Source of the DNA: Actinomycetota bacterium
GTDB taxonomy: Bacteria; Actinomycetota; Actinomycetes; Streptosporangiales; Streptosporangiaceae
NCBI GenBank assembly: GCA_027313705.1
Contig: DAHVDE010000074.1
Span: 1-60,673, forward strand
DNA length: 60,673 nucleotides
Reading direction: 5' to 3'
The notes under the pieces were generated by a model. The model was given only the letters and a program-made list of their open reading frames with translations. It did no database searches and was not told the origin of the DNA. The translations under genes were made by a program, and so were the position numbers. Below, one piece after another: positions 1-7,881 of the stretch; position 1 is the first letter of the stretch, and each line of letters opens with the position of its first letter.

Positions 1-1
1 G

Positions 2-1903
2 GTGGGCGGGATCGTCAGGGACATCCTCGCCATGGGGGCAAGACCGGTCGCCATACTCGACTCGCTGAGGTTCGGGCCTGCTGACGCGCCGGACACCAGG
101 AGAGTGCTCCCCGGCGTGGTGGCAGGCATCTCGTTCTACGGCAACTGCCTCGGGCTGCCCAACATCGGCGGCGAGCTGGCGTTCGATCCCTGCTACGCGG
201 GTAACCCGCTCGTCAACGCGCTCTGCGTCGGGGTCATGCGGCACAGCGACCTGAAGCTGGCCAGGGCTAGCGGTCAGGGCAACAAGGTGGTGCTGTTCGG
301 CTCGCCGACCGGGCCAGATGGCATCGGCGGTGCCTCGGTGCTGGCGAGCGCGTCGTTCGCAGGCGGTGACGACGGCGGATCGGAGCGCGCGAAGCGACCG
401 AACGTACAGGTCGGGGACCCGTTCATGGAGAAACTCCTGATCGAGTGCTGCCTTGAGCTCTATGCGGCAGGCGTGGTGGTCGCGATCAGCGACCTGGGCG
501 CGGCAGGCATTGCCTGCGCGACGAGCGAACTGGCCGCAGCCGGCGGCACGGGCATGGTGGTGACGCTCGATCAGGTGCCGTTGCGTGATCTCGGTCTCGG
601 GCCGGCCGCGATCTTGATGAGCGAGTCGCAGGAACGCATGATGGCGATCATCGAGCCCGCCAGCCTGCCCAGGTTCGCAGAAATCTGCGCTAAGTGGGAC
701 ATACCCGCGACCGTCGTCGGCGAGGTCACGGACACCGGCAGCCTGGACATCAGCTGGCAAGGCACCAAGGTTGCGCTGATACCGCCGGAAACCGCAGCGG
801 AGGGTCCGCTCTACGACCGGCCGGCCCGGCGCCAGGAAAGCCTGGACAAGCTCAGGCTCGATCCGCCGTCGGTGCCTTCAGCTTCGGCCGGCGATGGCGG
901 GCGACTGCGGGCGGACCTGCTTGCCCTGATCGGCTCGCCCGCCGCCGCAGCCAAACGCTGGGTGACCGAGCAGTACGACCAGTACGTGCGCGGGAACACG
1001 GTGCTCGCGACGCCGCACGACGCGGGAGTGCTGAGGATCGACGAGGATTCACACCTTGGCATCGCGGTTGCCACCGACGGCAACGGCCGCTACTGCGCCC
1101 TCGACCCCTATGCGGGAGCGCAACTGGCCCTGGCCGAGGCGTACCGCAACGTCGCCGCGACCGGCGCCGTCCCGCTGGCGGTCACGAACTGCCTGAATTT
1201 CGGCTCGCCAGAGGACCCGGCGGTGATGTGGCAGTTCGCCGAGTCAGTCCGCGGGCTCGCGGATGCCTGCCAGGCCCTTCGCGTGCCTGTGACCGGCGGG
1301 AACGTCAGCTTCTACAACCAGACGGGCAATCAGGCGATCCATCCGACCCCGGTGGTGGGAGTCCTCGGCGTGCTCGGAGATGTCCGAAGGCGCCTGCCAA
1401 GCGGGTTCTTCACCCCAGACGAGACGATCATGCTACTCGGCACCACTCGTCCCGAGTTTGGCGGTTCACTATGGGATTTCATCCGGCAAGAACACCTGGG
1501 CGGGCTGCCGCCCGAGGTCGATCTGCCTGCCGAGGAACGCCTGGCGGCCTTGCTGGCGGCCGCCGCCGACGCCGAGTTGCTGAGCGGTGCGCATGACTTG
1601 TCAGAAGGAGGCCTGGCCGTAGCCCTGGCGGAAAGTTGCCTGACCGGTAAGGTCGGCTGCTCCGTGCGGTTGCCAGGCAACGTGTTCGATGCGCTGTTCA
1701 GCGAGTCGGCGGCGCGGGCGATTGTCTCGGTCCGGGCGAGATCGCAGGCGCGGTTCGAAGAGCTGTGCGCGGAGCACGGAGTACCTGGCAGCGTTCTCGG
1801 CGGCACAGGCGGCGACTCGCTTGAGGTCGCCGGGCAGTTCCTGATCCCGCTGACCGAGCTTCGAGCCGTCCACGAAGGCACCCTGCCAGCGCTGTTCGAC
1901 TGA
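2..1903 (+). CDS. purL: Phosphoribosylformylglycinamidine synthase subunit PurL (5' truncated by window edge)
   Basis: PurL converts FGAR plus ATP and glutamine-derived ammonia to FGAM in cytosolic de novo purine synthesis. The visible 633 residues begin at the [16 protein letters not shown] motif, which in full-length PurL lies well inside the N-terminal half, so roughly the first 100-120 residues are outside the window and the GTG at position 2 is not the real start. Further family signatures are [63 protein letters not shown] and [15 protein letters not shown]. This is the small-type PurL that needs separate PurQ and PurS. It leads a same-strand block with the sterol-carrier-like gene and purF. 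No defect is seen in the visible part. Confidence 0.96.
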   Translation: MGGIVRDILAMGARPVAILDSLRFGPADAPDTRRVLPGVVAGISFYGNCLGLPNIGGELAFDPCYAGNPLVNALCVGVMRHSDLKLARASGQGNKVVLFGSPTGPDGIGGASVLASASFAGGDDGGSERAKRPNVQVGDPFMEKLLIECCLELYAAGVVVAISDLGAAGIACATSELAAAGGTGMVVTLDQVPLRDLGLGPAAILMSESQERMMAIIEPASLPRFAEICAKWDIPATVVGEVTDTGSLDISWQGTKVALIPPETAAEGPLYDRPARRQESLDKLRLDPPSVPSASAGDGGRLRADLLALIGSPAAAAKRWVTEQYDQYVRGNTVLATPHDAGVLRIDEDSHLGIAVATDGNGRYCALDPYAGAQLALAEAYRNVAATGAVPLAVTNCLNFGSPEDPAVMWQFAESVRGLADACQALRVPVTGGNVSFYNQTGNQAIHPTPVVGVLGVLGDVRRRLPSGFFTPDETIMLLGTTRPEFGGSLWDFIRQEHLGGLPPEVDLPAEERLAALLAAAADAELLSGAHDLSEGGLAVALAESCLTGKVGCSVRLPGNVFDALFSESAARAIVSVRARSQARFEELCAEHGVPGSVLGGTGGDSLEVAGQFLIPLTELRAVHEGTLPALFD

Positions 1904-1916
1904 CCGGGCAGCGGCT

Positions 1917-2564
1917 TCAGGCGCTCCACCAGAACGCGATCTCCTGGGCCTTCTCGCGGCCCTGGCCGCAGGGAGCGAGCAATGCCTGGCCATGCTTGCG
2001 CGGCGTGGTCAGGCAGGCACCGGTCTTGGCGTTCGCGTATTCGGCGACCGGTTCGCCGAGCACGACTCGCTGGTGCAGCATCCGCCAGCGCTGCGCCAGG
2101 CCGAGGTCGCAGTGCGCGAGCAGGAGATGATCACCGCTCGGGCTCAGGCACTTGCCTGTCGGTACATAAATGAAGATCTCCGAGCCGTCGCTCATCTGGT
2201 CAGCCGTCCATTCCGGGGTACGGAAGGACAACTGCGCGGCCGGTATGCCAAGGAAATCAACGGACGAGGCCACTTGCATGAGCATGAGCGGATGATCATC
2301 GGCATCCTTGGGCCAGGCATTGCCGTCACCGTCGTCATAAGGCCCGAAGCCGACGACTCCCACGGTCTGGACCGAGGTCACCTTGCCAGACAGAGCCGGA
2401 GGCCTTTCTCGCTGCTCGTGCTTGACCTGATCCTGGTGCTGTGCAGCGTTCAGGTACACCCCGAGTGCCCCGCCCGCGATCACCACGATCACGGCAATGC
2501 CAGCAAGCCGAGGGGACCACGACCCCTTGACTCGATGCGGCGACCCCGCAAACGGACCAGGCAT
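1917..2564 (-). CDS. Membrane-anchored protein with ricin-type lectin-like C-terminus
   Basis: A short basic N-terminus is followed by one hydrophobic segment (about residues 20-38, IAVIVVIAGGALGVYL), so the rest is probably outside the membrane. The C-terminal 90 residues hold two weak ricin-B-like units, GKCLSPSGDHLLLAHC...QRWRM and GACLTTPRKHGQALLAPC, with paired cysteines and a QxW-like motif. That fold usually binds sugars, but this is inference from short motifs. It lies on the opposite strand between purL and the sterol-carrier-like gene, which breaks the purine run. Its stop is 14 bp past the purL stop, so the two are convergent. No partner gene suggests a substrate. Confidence 0.6.
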   Translation of the reverse strand: MPGPFAGSPHRVKGSWSPRLAGIAVIVVIAGGALGVYLNAAQHQDQVKHEQRERPPALSGKVTSVQTVGVVGFGPYDDGDGNAWPKDADDHPLMLMQVASSVDFLGIPAAQLSFRTPEWTADQMSDGSEIFIYVPTGKCLSPSGDHLLLAHCDLGLAQRWRMLHQRVVLGEPVAEYANAKTGACLTTPRKHGQALLAPCGQGREKAQEIAFWWSA

Positions 2565-2702
2565 AGCGCGAGATTATCTCGTTAATGGCGGCATAGCGGT
2601 CAGCTTGCGCATCAAAAAGGCGCCGCACCGCAGGCGCGGGCACGGGCGGTGAGGTGCGGGTCCGTGTGCCGCAAGCAGCAGGAAAGCGAGAAGATAGCGC
2701 AG

Positions 2703-3212
2703 ATGCCAGTTAGAAAACTAGATCCGCAGCGGTTGCACGCGGCGCTCGATACCCAGCTGGCCGCGCTCGGCCAGGTGCCTTGGACGGGTTCCCCTGCCGT
2801 CGGCGCTCTAGGTGCGGCCTGCACCAAGGCCGTGCTCGCCGCCGTCGATGCCGGTCTTGCCCCGCAGCGCGAGGCGCTGCGGGCTGCCGTGCTGCACACG
2901 CTTGGCCAGTTGTCGGACGGGGTGCCCGGCCGGGCGGTGGAGGTCAGGGTGCCTCCGTTCGGAGCCGTGCAAGCCGTGGCGGGCCCTGCGCATACCAGGG
3001 GAACACCGCCTAACGTGGTCGAGGTCGACCCGCTGAACTGGGTGCTGCTCGCCGCCGGGCGGCTCGGCTGGGCCTGCGCCGTCGCGAGCGGCTCGGTGCG
3101 AGCCAGCGGACCGCGTAGCGACCTGTCTGCTTACCTGCCGTTGCCTGATGACGGTGCCGACGTGGGGTCAAGTCAGCCAGAACGCATAGAATTACCTGGT
3201 GATCCAGCCTGA
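2703..3212 (+). CDS. Sterol-carrier-family-like protein of the purL-purF interval
   Basis: A protein of about 169 residues resembling the small 'sterol carrier family' proteins often encoded between purL and purF in actinobacteria. It starts at the ATG of MPVRKLDPQRL because homologues I recall begin with a short basic stretch before the YDPxKTRAAL-like segment; an upstream ATG at 2649 is in frame but adds residues of poor character. The features are an N-terminal helix region, VEVRVPPFGAVQAVAG and a WVLLAAGRLGWACAVASGSVRASG segment. The function is unknown; the name is by resemblance only. Its 3' end overlaps the purF GTG start by 14 bp, which suggests co-translation. Confidence 0.65.
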   Translation: MPVRKLDPQRLHAALDTQLAALGQVPWTGSPAVGALGAACTKAVLAAVDAGLAPQREALRAAVLHTLGQLSDGVPGRAVEVRVPPFGAVQAVAGPAHTRGTPPNVVEVDPLNWVLLAAGRLGWACAVASGSVRASGPRSDLSAYLPLPDDGADVGSSQPERIELPGDPA

Positions 3213-4692
3213 CGGCCATCTGACCCACGATCTGGACCCAGCGGACCAGCCGCCGAAAGATGCCTGCGGCGTATTCGGCGTCTGGAGCCACGGCGAGGAA
3301 GTCGCTAAGCTCGCCTACTTCGGGCTTTATGCCTTGCAGCACCGCGGTCAGGAATCGGCGGGCATAGCGGTGAGCGATGGCAGCCGGATCATGGTGTTCA
3401 AGGACATGGGCCTGGTTGCCCAGGTGTTCAACGAGACCGTGCTGAACACGCTGCGTGGTTATCTCGCCGTCGGTCACTGCCGGTACTCGACGAGCGGTTC
3501 TTCGGTGTGGGAGAACGCGCAGCCCACGTTCCGCGCGACACCATCGGCGAGCCTGGCGCTCAGTCACAACGGAAACCTGATCAATACCCGCGAGCTTGCC
3601 GCGATGGCGGGCGAGAGCTGGGGCCAGCCTGAGGCTACGTCGGACACTGACGTGCTTACCTCGCTGTTCGTGTCACCGCCCGTGGTGCAGGAGGCGGCGG
3701 GACTGCCGGGGGCGCCGGGGATCGAGCAGAATGCGCTCGCTGTGCTGCCGCTCGTGCGGGGGGCGTTCTCGCTGGTGTTCGCCGAGGAGAAGACCTTGTA
3801 CGCCGCCCGTGACCGGCACGGGTTCCGGCCGCTCGTGCTCGGCAGGCTGCCGAGAGGCTGGGTAGTCGCCAGCGAGACCGCTGCCCTTGACATCGTCGGG
3901 GCGACGGTGGTCAGGGAGATCGAGCCAGGGGAGCTTGTCTCGATCGACGAGCGCGGGGTCAGGTCGCACCGGTTCGCCGCCGCCGAGCCGAGGGGATGCC
4001 TGTTCGAGTACGTCTATCTGGCCAGGCCGGATACCACGATCAGCGGCCGCGGCGTGCAGGCTACCAGGGTCGAGGTCGGCAGGCGGCTGGCCGCCGAGCA
4101 TCCAGTCGAGGCTGACCTGGTAATCCCCGTGCCTGAGTCTGGCACTCCAGCGGCGATCGGCTATGCCCAGGGCAGCGGGATCAGGTACGCGCAGGGCCTG
4201 GTCAAGAACAGCTACGTCGGCCGCACCTTCATCCAGCCGAGCCAGTCGATCAGGGAACGCGGGATCAAGCTCAAGCTCAATCCGCTCCGTGACGTGATCG
4301 CCGGCCAGCGCGTAGTGGTGGTGGACGACTCGATCGTGCGAGGCAACACCCAGCGGGCGATCGTGTCCATGCTGCGTGAGGCTGGCGCGGCGCAGGTGCA
4401 CGTCAGGATCTCAAGCCCGCCGGTTAGCTGGCCATGCTTCTTCGGCATCGACTTCGCTAGCCGGGCCGAATTGATCGCCGGAAGCCTCCCGGTAGAGGCC
4501 ATCAGGGAGTCCATCGGTGCCGATTCCCTCGGTTTTGTGTCACTTGAAGGCCTGATCCAGGCCACCACGCTGCCCGCCGAGCAGCTATGCCATGCCTGTT
4601 TCGACGGTGATTATCCGGTCGCGGTCACCGAATCCGAGCAAGGTAAATACCTGCTCGAAGGTGTCATGGCCGGTGGTGCCAGTGATTCCTGA
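3199..4692 (+). CDS. purF: Amidophosphoribosyltransferase PurF
   Basis: PurF transfers ammonia from glutamine onto PRPP to give phosphoribosylamine, the first committed step of purine synthesis. The N-terminal Ntn glutaminase begins at Cys23 (KDACGVFGVW), so residues 1-22 should be a propeptide removed autocatalytically. ALQHRGQESAGIAVSDG, GHCRYSTSG and LSHNGNLIN are the usual glutaminase motifs; the PRPP loop is VVVDDSIVRGNTQ at about 371-383; and a C-terminal Cys-rich segment (LCHACFDGDYP) fits the Fe-S type PurF. The 497-residue length is normal. The GTG start overlaps the previous gene. purM would be expected next but is absent. Confidence 0.97.
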   Translation: MIQPDGHLTHDLDPADQPPKDACGVFGVWSHGEEVAKLAYFGLYALQHRGQESAGIAVSDGSRIMVFKDMGLVAQVFNETVLNTLRGYLAVGHCRYSTSGSSVWENAQPTFRATPSASLALSHNGNLINTRELAAMAGESWGQPEATSDTDVLTSLFVSPPVVQEAAGLPGAPGIEQNALAVLPLVRGAFSLVFAEEKTLYAARDRHGFRPLVLGRLPRGWVVASETAALDIVGATVVREIEPGELVSIDERGVRSHRFAAAEPRGCLFEYVYLARPDTTISGRGVQATRVEVGRRLAAEHPVEADLVIPVPESGTPAAIGYAQGSGIRYAQGLVKNSYVGRTFIQPSQSIRERGIKLKLNPLRDVIAGQRVVVVDDSIVRGNTQRAIVSMLREAGAAQVHVRISSPPVSWPCFFGIDFASRAELIAGSLPVEAIRESIGADSLGFVSLEGLIQATTLPAEQLCHACFDGDYPVAVTESEQGKYLLEGVMAGGASDS

Positions 4693-4719
4693 CTGGACAC
4701 CACCGCGGCCAGGTAACGT

Positions 4720-4956
4720 CTAACGACTGTCCGACTCGTCCTCGTCGTCGTCGTAATCATCATCGTCGGCATCATCGTCTTCGTCAGGCCCGTAGCGGTC
4801 GTCGCCGTCCGCGTATGCGTCGCGCCCGCCGGTGTCCCGCTGATCCCTGCCGACGCCCAGCTCTGCCCGCAGCCGGTCAAGGTCAGTGCCGCCACCGCTG
4901 TACTTCAGCTGACGGGCCACCTTCACCTGCTTGGCCTTGGCTCGGCCGCGCCCCAT
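4720..4956 (-). CDS. DUF3073 family protein
   Basis: A 78-residue protein typical of DUF3073, found widely in actinobacteria next to purine genes. Residues 1-20 are basic (MGRGRAKAKQVKVARQLKYS), followed by a short conserved linker (TDLDRLRAELG). After GRDQRDTGGRDAYADGDDR the last 25 residues are almost entirely Asp/Glu/Tyr. The basic head plus acidic tail suggests a protein that contacts nucleic acid or masks its own basic part, but no function is established. It is convergent with purF (28 bp between stops). A perfect 8-bp inverted repeat lies 24 bp upstream. The AYAD segment recurs in a small gene upstream of leuC (see 37348-37485). Confidence 0.85.
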   Translation of the reverse strand: MGRGRAKAKQVKVARQLKYSGGGTDLDRLRAELGVGRDQRDTGGRDAYADGDDRYGPDEDDDADDDDYDDDEDESDSR

Positions 4957-4979
4957 TGGCTCGACCCCCTTGAACGTAA

Positions 4980-4996
4980 GGAACCTGCCAGGTTCC
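4980..4996 (-). promoter_or_regulatory. Perfect inverted repeat upstream of the DUF3073 gene
   Basis: GGAACCTG-C-CAGGTTCC is a perfect 8-bp inverted repeat with a one-base centre, 24 bp upstream of the DUF3073 ATG. Its position and symmetry fit a dimer-binding operator or a 5'UTR element; which of these it is cannot be told from sequence. Confidence 0.4.
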
Positions 4997-5029
4997 TAGT
5001 CATCGCGTTAGATGCCTACAGAGTCAATC

Positions 5030-5051
5030 ATCCGATACTCATCGGATTTTT
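5030..5051 (+). terminator. Rho-independent terminator on the plus strand
   Basis: ATCCGAT-ACTC-ATCGGAT followed by a run of five T (counting the last base of the stem). In the plus direction this is a classical intrinsic terminator. The nearest plus-strand gene is purF, about 340 bp upstream, so it would end purF transcripts that run antisense through the DUF3073 gene. The rest of the gap to 5250 shows nothing recognisable. Confidence 0.55.
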
Positions 5052-5250
5052 CGTACGTCACACTGGCCGCTGCGGTTCCAGCGCATGGCTCGCAGCATGG
5101 CTAGTGCCTTCGTACATAGACAACCGTACCTGTTTTGGGCGGCTCGCGCTTCCGGCGGTGCCCGCCAGATCCGCTGACCCTCCGCCGAACCGCTAGCCTT
5201 CAGGTCTTAACAGCTTATCTTGAACCACTGATCAACTTGGCCCGGCCTTG

Positions 5251-6408
5251 CTAGCGCGCCAGCCAGATGCCGTTGAGTCGCCCTATTTCCGACATTCGGT
5301 GCTCTGCCAGGCGGTCGGCGGCCGCGGCTGGGGGTATGCGGTCGGCGTCCGCGACGGCCAGGATCTTCTTCGTGGTATCGAAGATTCGCTCGGTCCGCTG
5401 CCTTGCTCGCTCGAAGCGGAATCCGGCCAGTTCGTCCGCGACCTGAATGACGCCCCCGGCGTTGACCAGATAGTCGGGCGCGTACAGTATGCCGGCCTCA
5501 GTCAGCAGTTTCTCGATGCCGGGGTGAGCTAGCTGGTTGTTGGCGCCGCCGCAGACGACCCTGGTCCGCAACGCGGCGACCGTCGCGTCATCGAGTGCGC
5601 CGCCGAGCGCGCAGGGGGAGTACACGTCGAGGTCGGCCGAGATCAGTTCATCCCTGCTGGCTACGGCGGTCACGTTCTCATAACGGCCGATGACCCGGCG
5701 CACCGCCTCGGCGTCGACGTCGTAAACGGTCACCAGGGCGCCGTCGGCGACGAGATGGCCGACCAGGTGGCTGCCGACCTTGCCCACTCCCTCTACGGCC
5801 ACCCTGCGGCCCGCGAGGCTCGGCGTCCCCCAGGCGTGCTCGGCGGCCGCGCGCATGCCCTGGAACACCCCTAGGGCGGTCAGGATGGACGAGTCGCCGG
5901 CTCCGCCCTGCGACTCCGTGCGCCCGGTGACGAACCGGCACTCCCTGGCGACTACATCCATGTCCTCGCTGTAGGTGCCCACGTCGCAGGCCGTGACGTA
6001 GCGCCCGCTCAGGGACTGGACAAACCGGCCGTACGCTCGCAGCAGGGCCTCGGACTTCATCGCGGCGGGGTCGCCGACGATGACTGCCTTGCCGCCGCCG
6101 TGATCGAGTCCGGCCAGTGCGTTCTTGTACGCCATGGCCCTGGAGAGGCGCAGGACGTCGGTAAGAGCCGCATCCTGGCTCTGGTACGGGTAGAACCGGG
6201 TTCCGCCCAGGGCCGGGCCTAGCTGGGTTGAGTAGATGGCGATAATAGCGCGCAGGCCAGTGGCCTCGTCGTTACAGAAGACGACTTGCTCATGCGAGGT
6301 GCTCGCGAGCGGACTTCCCCCGATATCAGGCAGCCTAAGGCCGGCGCCCGGAAGATTCGCCTTCCTGAGGTCCGCGTGGTCGGTCGGCCGTTCACTCATT
6401 GTCACCAT
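5251..6408 (-). CDS. vdh: Valine/leucine-type amino acid dehydrogenase
   Basis: NAD-dependent oxidative deamination of branched-chain amino acids, Glu/Leu/Phe/Val dehydrogenase family. Catalytic features: [32 protein letters not shown] with the two conserved lysines, [11 protein letters not shown], then a Rossmann motif [11 protein letters not shown] and [12 protein letters not shown] and [12 protein letters not shown] use the ATG at 6408 (385 residues), which has a GGGAG Shine-Dalgarno 8 nt upstream; the open frame runs 116 codons further up, but that part is low-quality sequence containing tandem repeats. Length and context (DUF3073 on one side, bldC on the other) match Streptomyces valine dehydrogenase. 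The actual substrate, Val versus Leu, cannot be settled here. Confidence 0.9.
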   Translation of the reverse strand: MVTMSERPTDHADLRKANLPGAGLRLPDIGGSPLASTSHEQVVFCNDEATGLRAIIAIYSTQLGPALGGTRFYPYQSQDAALTDVLRLSRAMAYKNALAGLDHGGGKAVIVGDPAAMKSEALLRAYGRFVQSLSGRYVTACDVGTYSEDMDVVARECRFVTGRTESQGGAGDSSILTALGVFQGMRAAAEHAWGTPSLAGRRVAVEGVGKVGSHLVGHLVADGALVTVYDVDAEAVRRVIGRYENVTAVASRDELISADLDVYSPCALGGALDDATVAALRTRVVCGGANNQLAHPGIEKLLTEAGILYAPDYLVNAGGVIQVADELAGFRFERARQRTERIFDTTKKILAVADADRIPPAAAADRLAEHRMSEIGRLNGIWLAR

Positions 6409-6511
6409 GTCAGCAACTCCCGGTTTCACGCCCTGGCGTCGTCGTTGACCCAGGGATTCCATCAGCCAGACTAGTTCGCTAGCCGCGATTTGCGTGTCAT
6501 CCGTCAAGATC

Positions 6512-6559
6512 GTGAAGTGCGTCGTGAAGTGCCTCGTGAAGTGCCTCGTGAAGTAGGTG
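6512..6559. repeat. 12-bp tandem repeat upstream of the amino acid dehydrogenase
   Basis: Four head-to-tail copies of GTGAAGTGCCTC (first copy with one change, last copy GTGAAGTAGGTG degenerate) sit about 100-150 bp upstream of the dehydrogenase start. A 12-bp period keeps copies roughly on one DNA face. This could be an array of regulator sites (iterons) or slippage product. No Arg/Lys-type repeat protein is expected because the start codon lies downstream. Confidence 0.7.
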
Positions 6560-6986
6560 GCAGGCGGAGTATTGAAGGCGACGCACGCATGAAGCCGCCG
6601 CTGCGGGGCAAATACCTCGTGAGAGCGCATGCCGTAGAACTGCGGAGGATTATCCCGGCCCTGCCGATAGCAAAGGCAGGCGGGGCCAGTCTGCGATTCA
6701 AGCGAGGTATCTGCGCGGCACGCGTACCGGGTTGAAGCGCGCCCGCGACTCGTCACGGTGCGTTACTTCCAGTTACGGGGAGGTGACCGACTATCGAGTC
6801 TGGCAGATTCTCAGGCTCCTAGTAACGCATGCCCGGCCAGGCAGTTTTTCACCTGAGGCGCTAGCTGAAGGCGGTCTGACCACTTCGAGTTAAACCGAGT
6901 GGCTACGGCCAGTAGTCAGCAGGAGGCGGACATGACTTTTCCGAATCCGCCCGTTGCGACGATGCGTGTCTGTAGGATCACGCAAC

Positions 6987-7079
6987 GTGACGCAGCTCAA
7001 CGGGGGCAACGGGGACACGTCAAAAACTTCTGCTCCTGGTGGTCGCTTTGTCACCGCTGGTGATGGCAATATGGTATGA
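6987..7079 (+). CDS. Possible 30-codon ORF upstream of bldC
   Basis: A GTG start with an AGGA box 9 nt upstream opens a 30-codon frame (VTQLNGGNGDTSKTSAPGG...) ending 98 bp before the bldC start. Gly/Ser/Thr/Asn-rich, no domain. It sits in the 769-bp gap between the divergent dehydrogenase and bldC and could be a leader ORF or chance. The remainder of that gap holds the tandem repeat and an inverted repeat but no other gene I can support. Confidence 0.25.
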   Translation: MTQLNGGNGDTSKTSAPGGRFVTAGDGNMV

Positions 7080-7090
7080 GAACACCATAT
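7069..7090 (+). promoter_or_regulatory. Inverted repeat upstream of bldC
   Basis: ATATGGT-8 nt-ACCATAT is a perfect 7-bp inverted repeat centred about 100 bp upstream of the bldC start, in locally AT-rich DNA. A shorter TCACC-GCT-GGTGA repeat lies at 7051-7063. Such half-site spacing suits a dimeric regulator, possibly controlling bldC; inference only. Confidence 0.35.
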
Positions 7091-7177
7091 GGGACATCCA
7101 CGGCAGGCTCCGAATGGAGCCATGAAATGAAACAGACGCAGGATCTCAATATGGGTCCAGGAGGAGAGGCCGTCAAA

Positions 7178-7381
7178 ATGTCTGCACGCACCCCAGAGGC
7201 CGAGCCACTGCTTACGCCGGCCGAGGTGGCAACCATGTTCCGGGTCGACCCGAAGACGGTCACCCGCTGGGCGAAGGCCGGAAAGCTCACGTCAATCAGG
7301 ACGCTGGGCGGCCATCGTCGCTACCGGGAGACAGAGGTTCGTGCACTGCTCGCGGGTATACCGCAGCAGCGCTCGGAGTAA
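7178..7381 (+). CDS. bldC: Developmental regulator BldC (MerR-like HTH)
   Basis: A 67-residue protein almost identical to Streptomyces BldC, a DNA-binding protein with a MerR-type winged helix that binds AT-rich direct repeats cooperatively and delays entry into sporulation. The motif LLTPAEVATMFRVDPKTVTRWAKAGKLTSIRTLGGHRRYRETEVRALL fills the whole protein (quoted from residue 9 in pieces: LLTPAEVATMF, VDPKTVTRWAKAGK, GGHRRYRE). The ATG follows a GGAGAGG box 8 nt upstream and an AGGAGG 13 nt upstream; longer in-frame extensions are not family-like. A GC-rich hairpin follows the stop. The gene implies a sporulating or filamentous lifestyle. Confidence 0.96.
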   Translation: MSARTPEAEPLLTPAEVATMFRVDPKTVTRWAKAGKLTSIRTLGGHRRYRETEVRALLAGIPQQRSE

Positions 7382-7390
7382 TGCCCGAAC

Positions 7391-7423
7391 GCGCCTGACG
7401 CCCCGCTGAACGGGGACAGGCGC
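7391..7423 (+). terminator. Hairpin terminator after bldC
   Basis: GCGCCTG...CAGGCGC (7 bp, perfect) encloses CCCCG...CGGGG (5 bp), giving a long stem 9 nt after the bldC stop. No U-tract, as is common for actinobacterial terminators. Confidence 0.6.
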
Positions 7424-7881
7424 GCCCTGGCATATACCTAGCGAGGCTCAGCGCAAAAGACGGGGGGATCGGCTCTGGCGGTGGTCGCCGGTCGGGTGGT
7501 ACCGATCGGTGTCAGCCAATAGTTTCCTGCCCAGTCGGCAATTGCCGAATTGGGCGGGAATCGCGGAGCCAAAGCGCGCGGAGCGTACCGCTCTGGGGTT
7601 GGTAACCTGGCGATGCCGCCGGGGCCGATCCGCCGCCGAAAGTACTGACGGCTAGCGACGAGCGCTGGCCGGAAAATTCTCAGCAAGGCAGACTCCGCCG
7701 GCCACCAGGGCCGGTGTCTCACACATCGCAGTCTCGTTGCGACTTTAAGTAATCACCCCTGCTTCAACCTGTGGTCGGACCATACTTGTCGCGGCAACGA
7801 CAGGGGACTTGTGCGGCGTGCTACGCGCGGGGGTTCGCCAGTGAGCGGACAGCGGGCAGTCGCGGTGAGGGAGGGGTCGCC
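7424..7881. other. Intergenic region without a supported gene
   Basis: About 460 bp between the bldC terminator and the next start. A 94-codon minus-strand frame is open here but its composition (Arg/Pro-rich) and lack of a ribosome-binding site argue against it. I see no RNA gene or repeat. Confidence 0.5.

Noticed and set aside
694-1596. Long plus-strand frame inside purL
   Set aside because: Arg/Ala-rich shadow frame of a gene with clear family motifs.
7438-7722. 94-codon minus-strand ORF after bldC
   Set aside because: No ribosome-binding site, Arg/Pro-rich composition, no family features; considered chance in GC-rich DNA.
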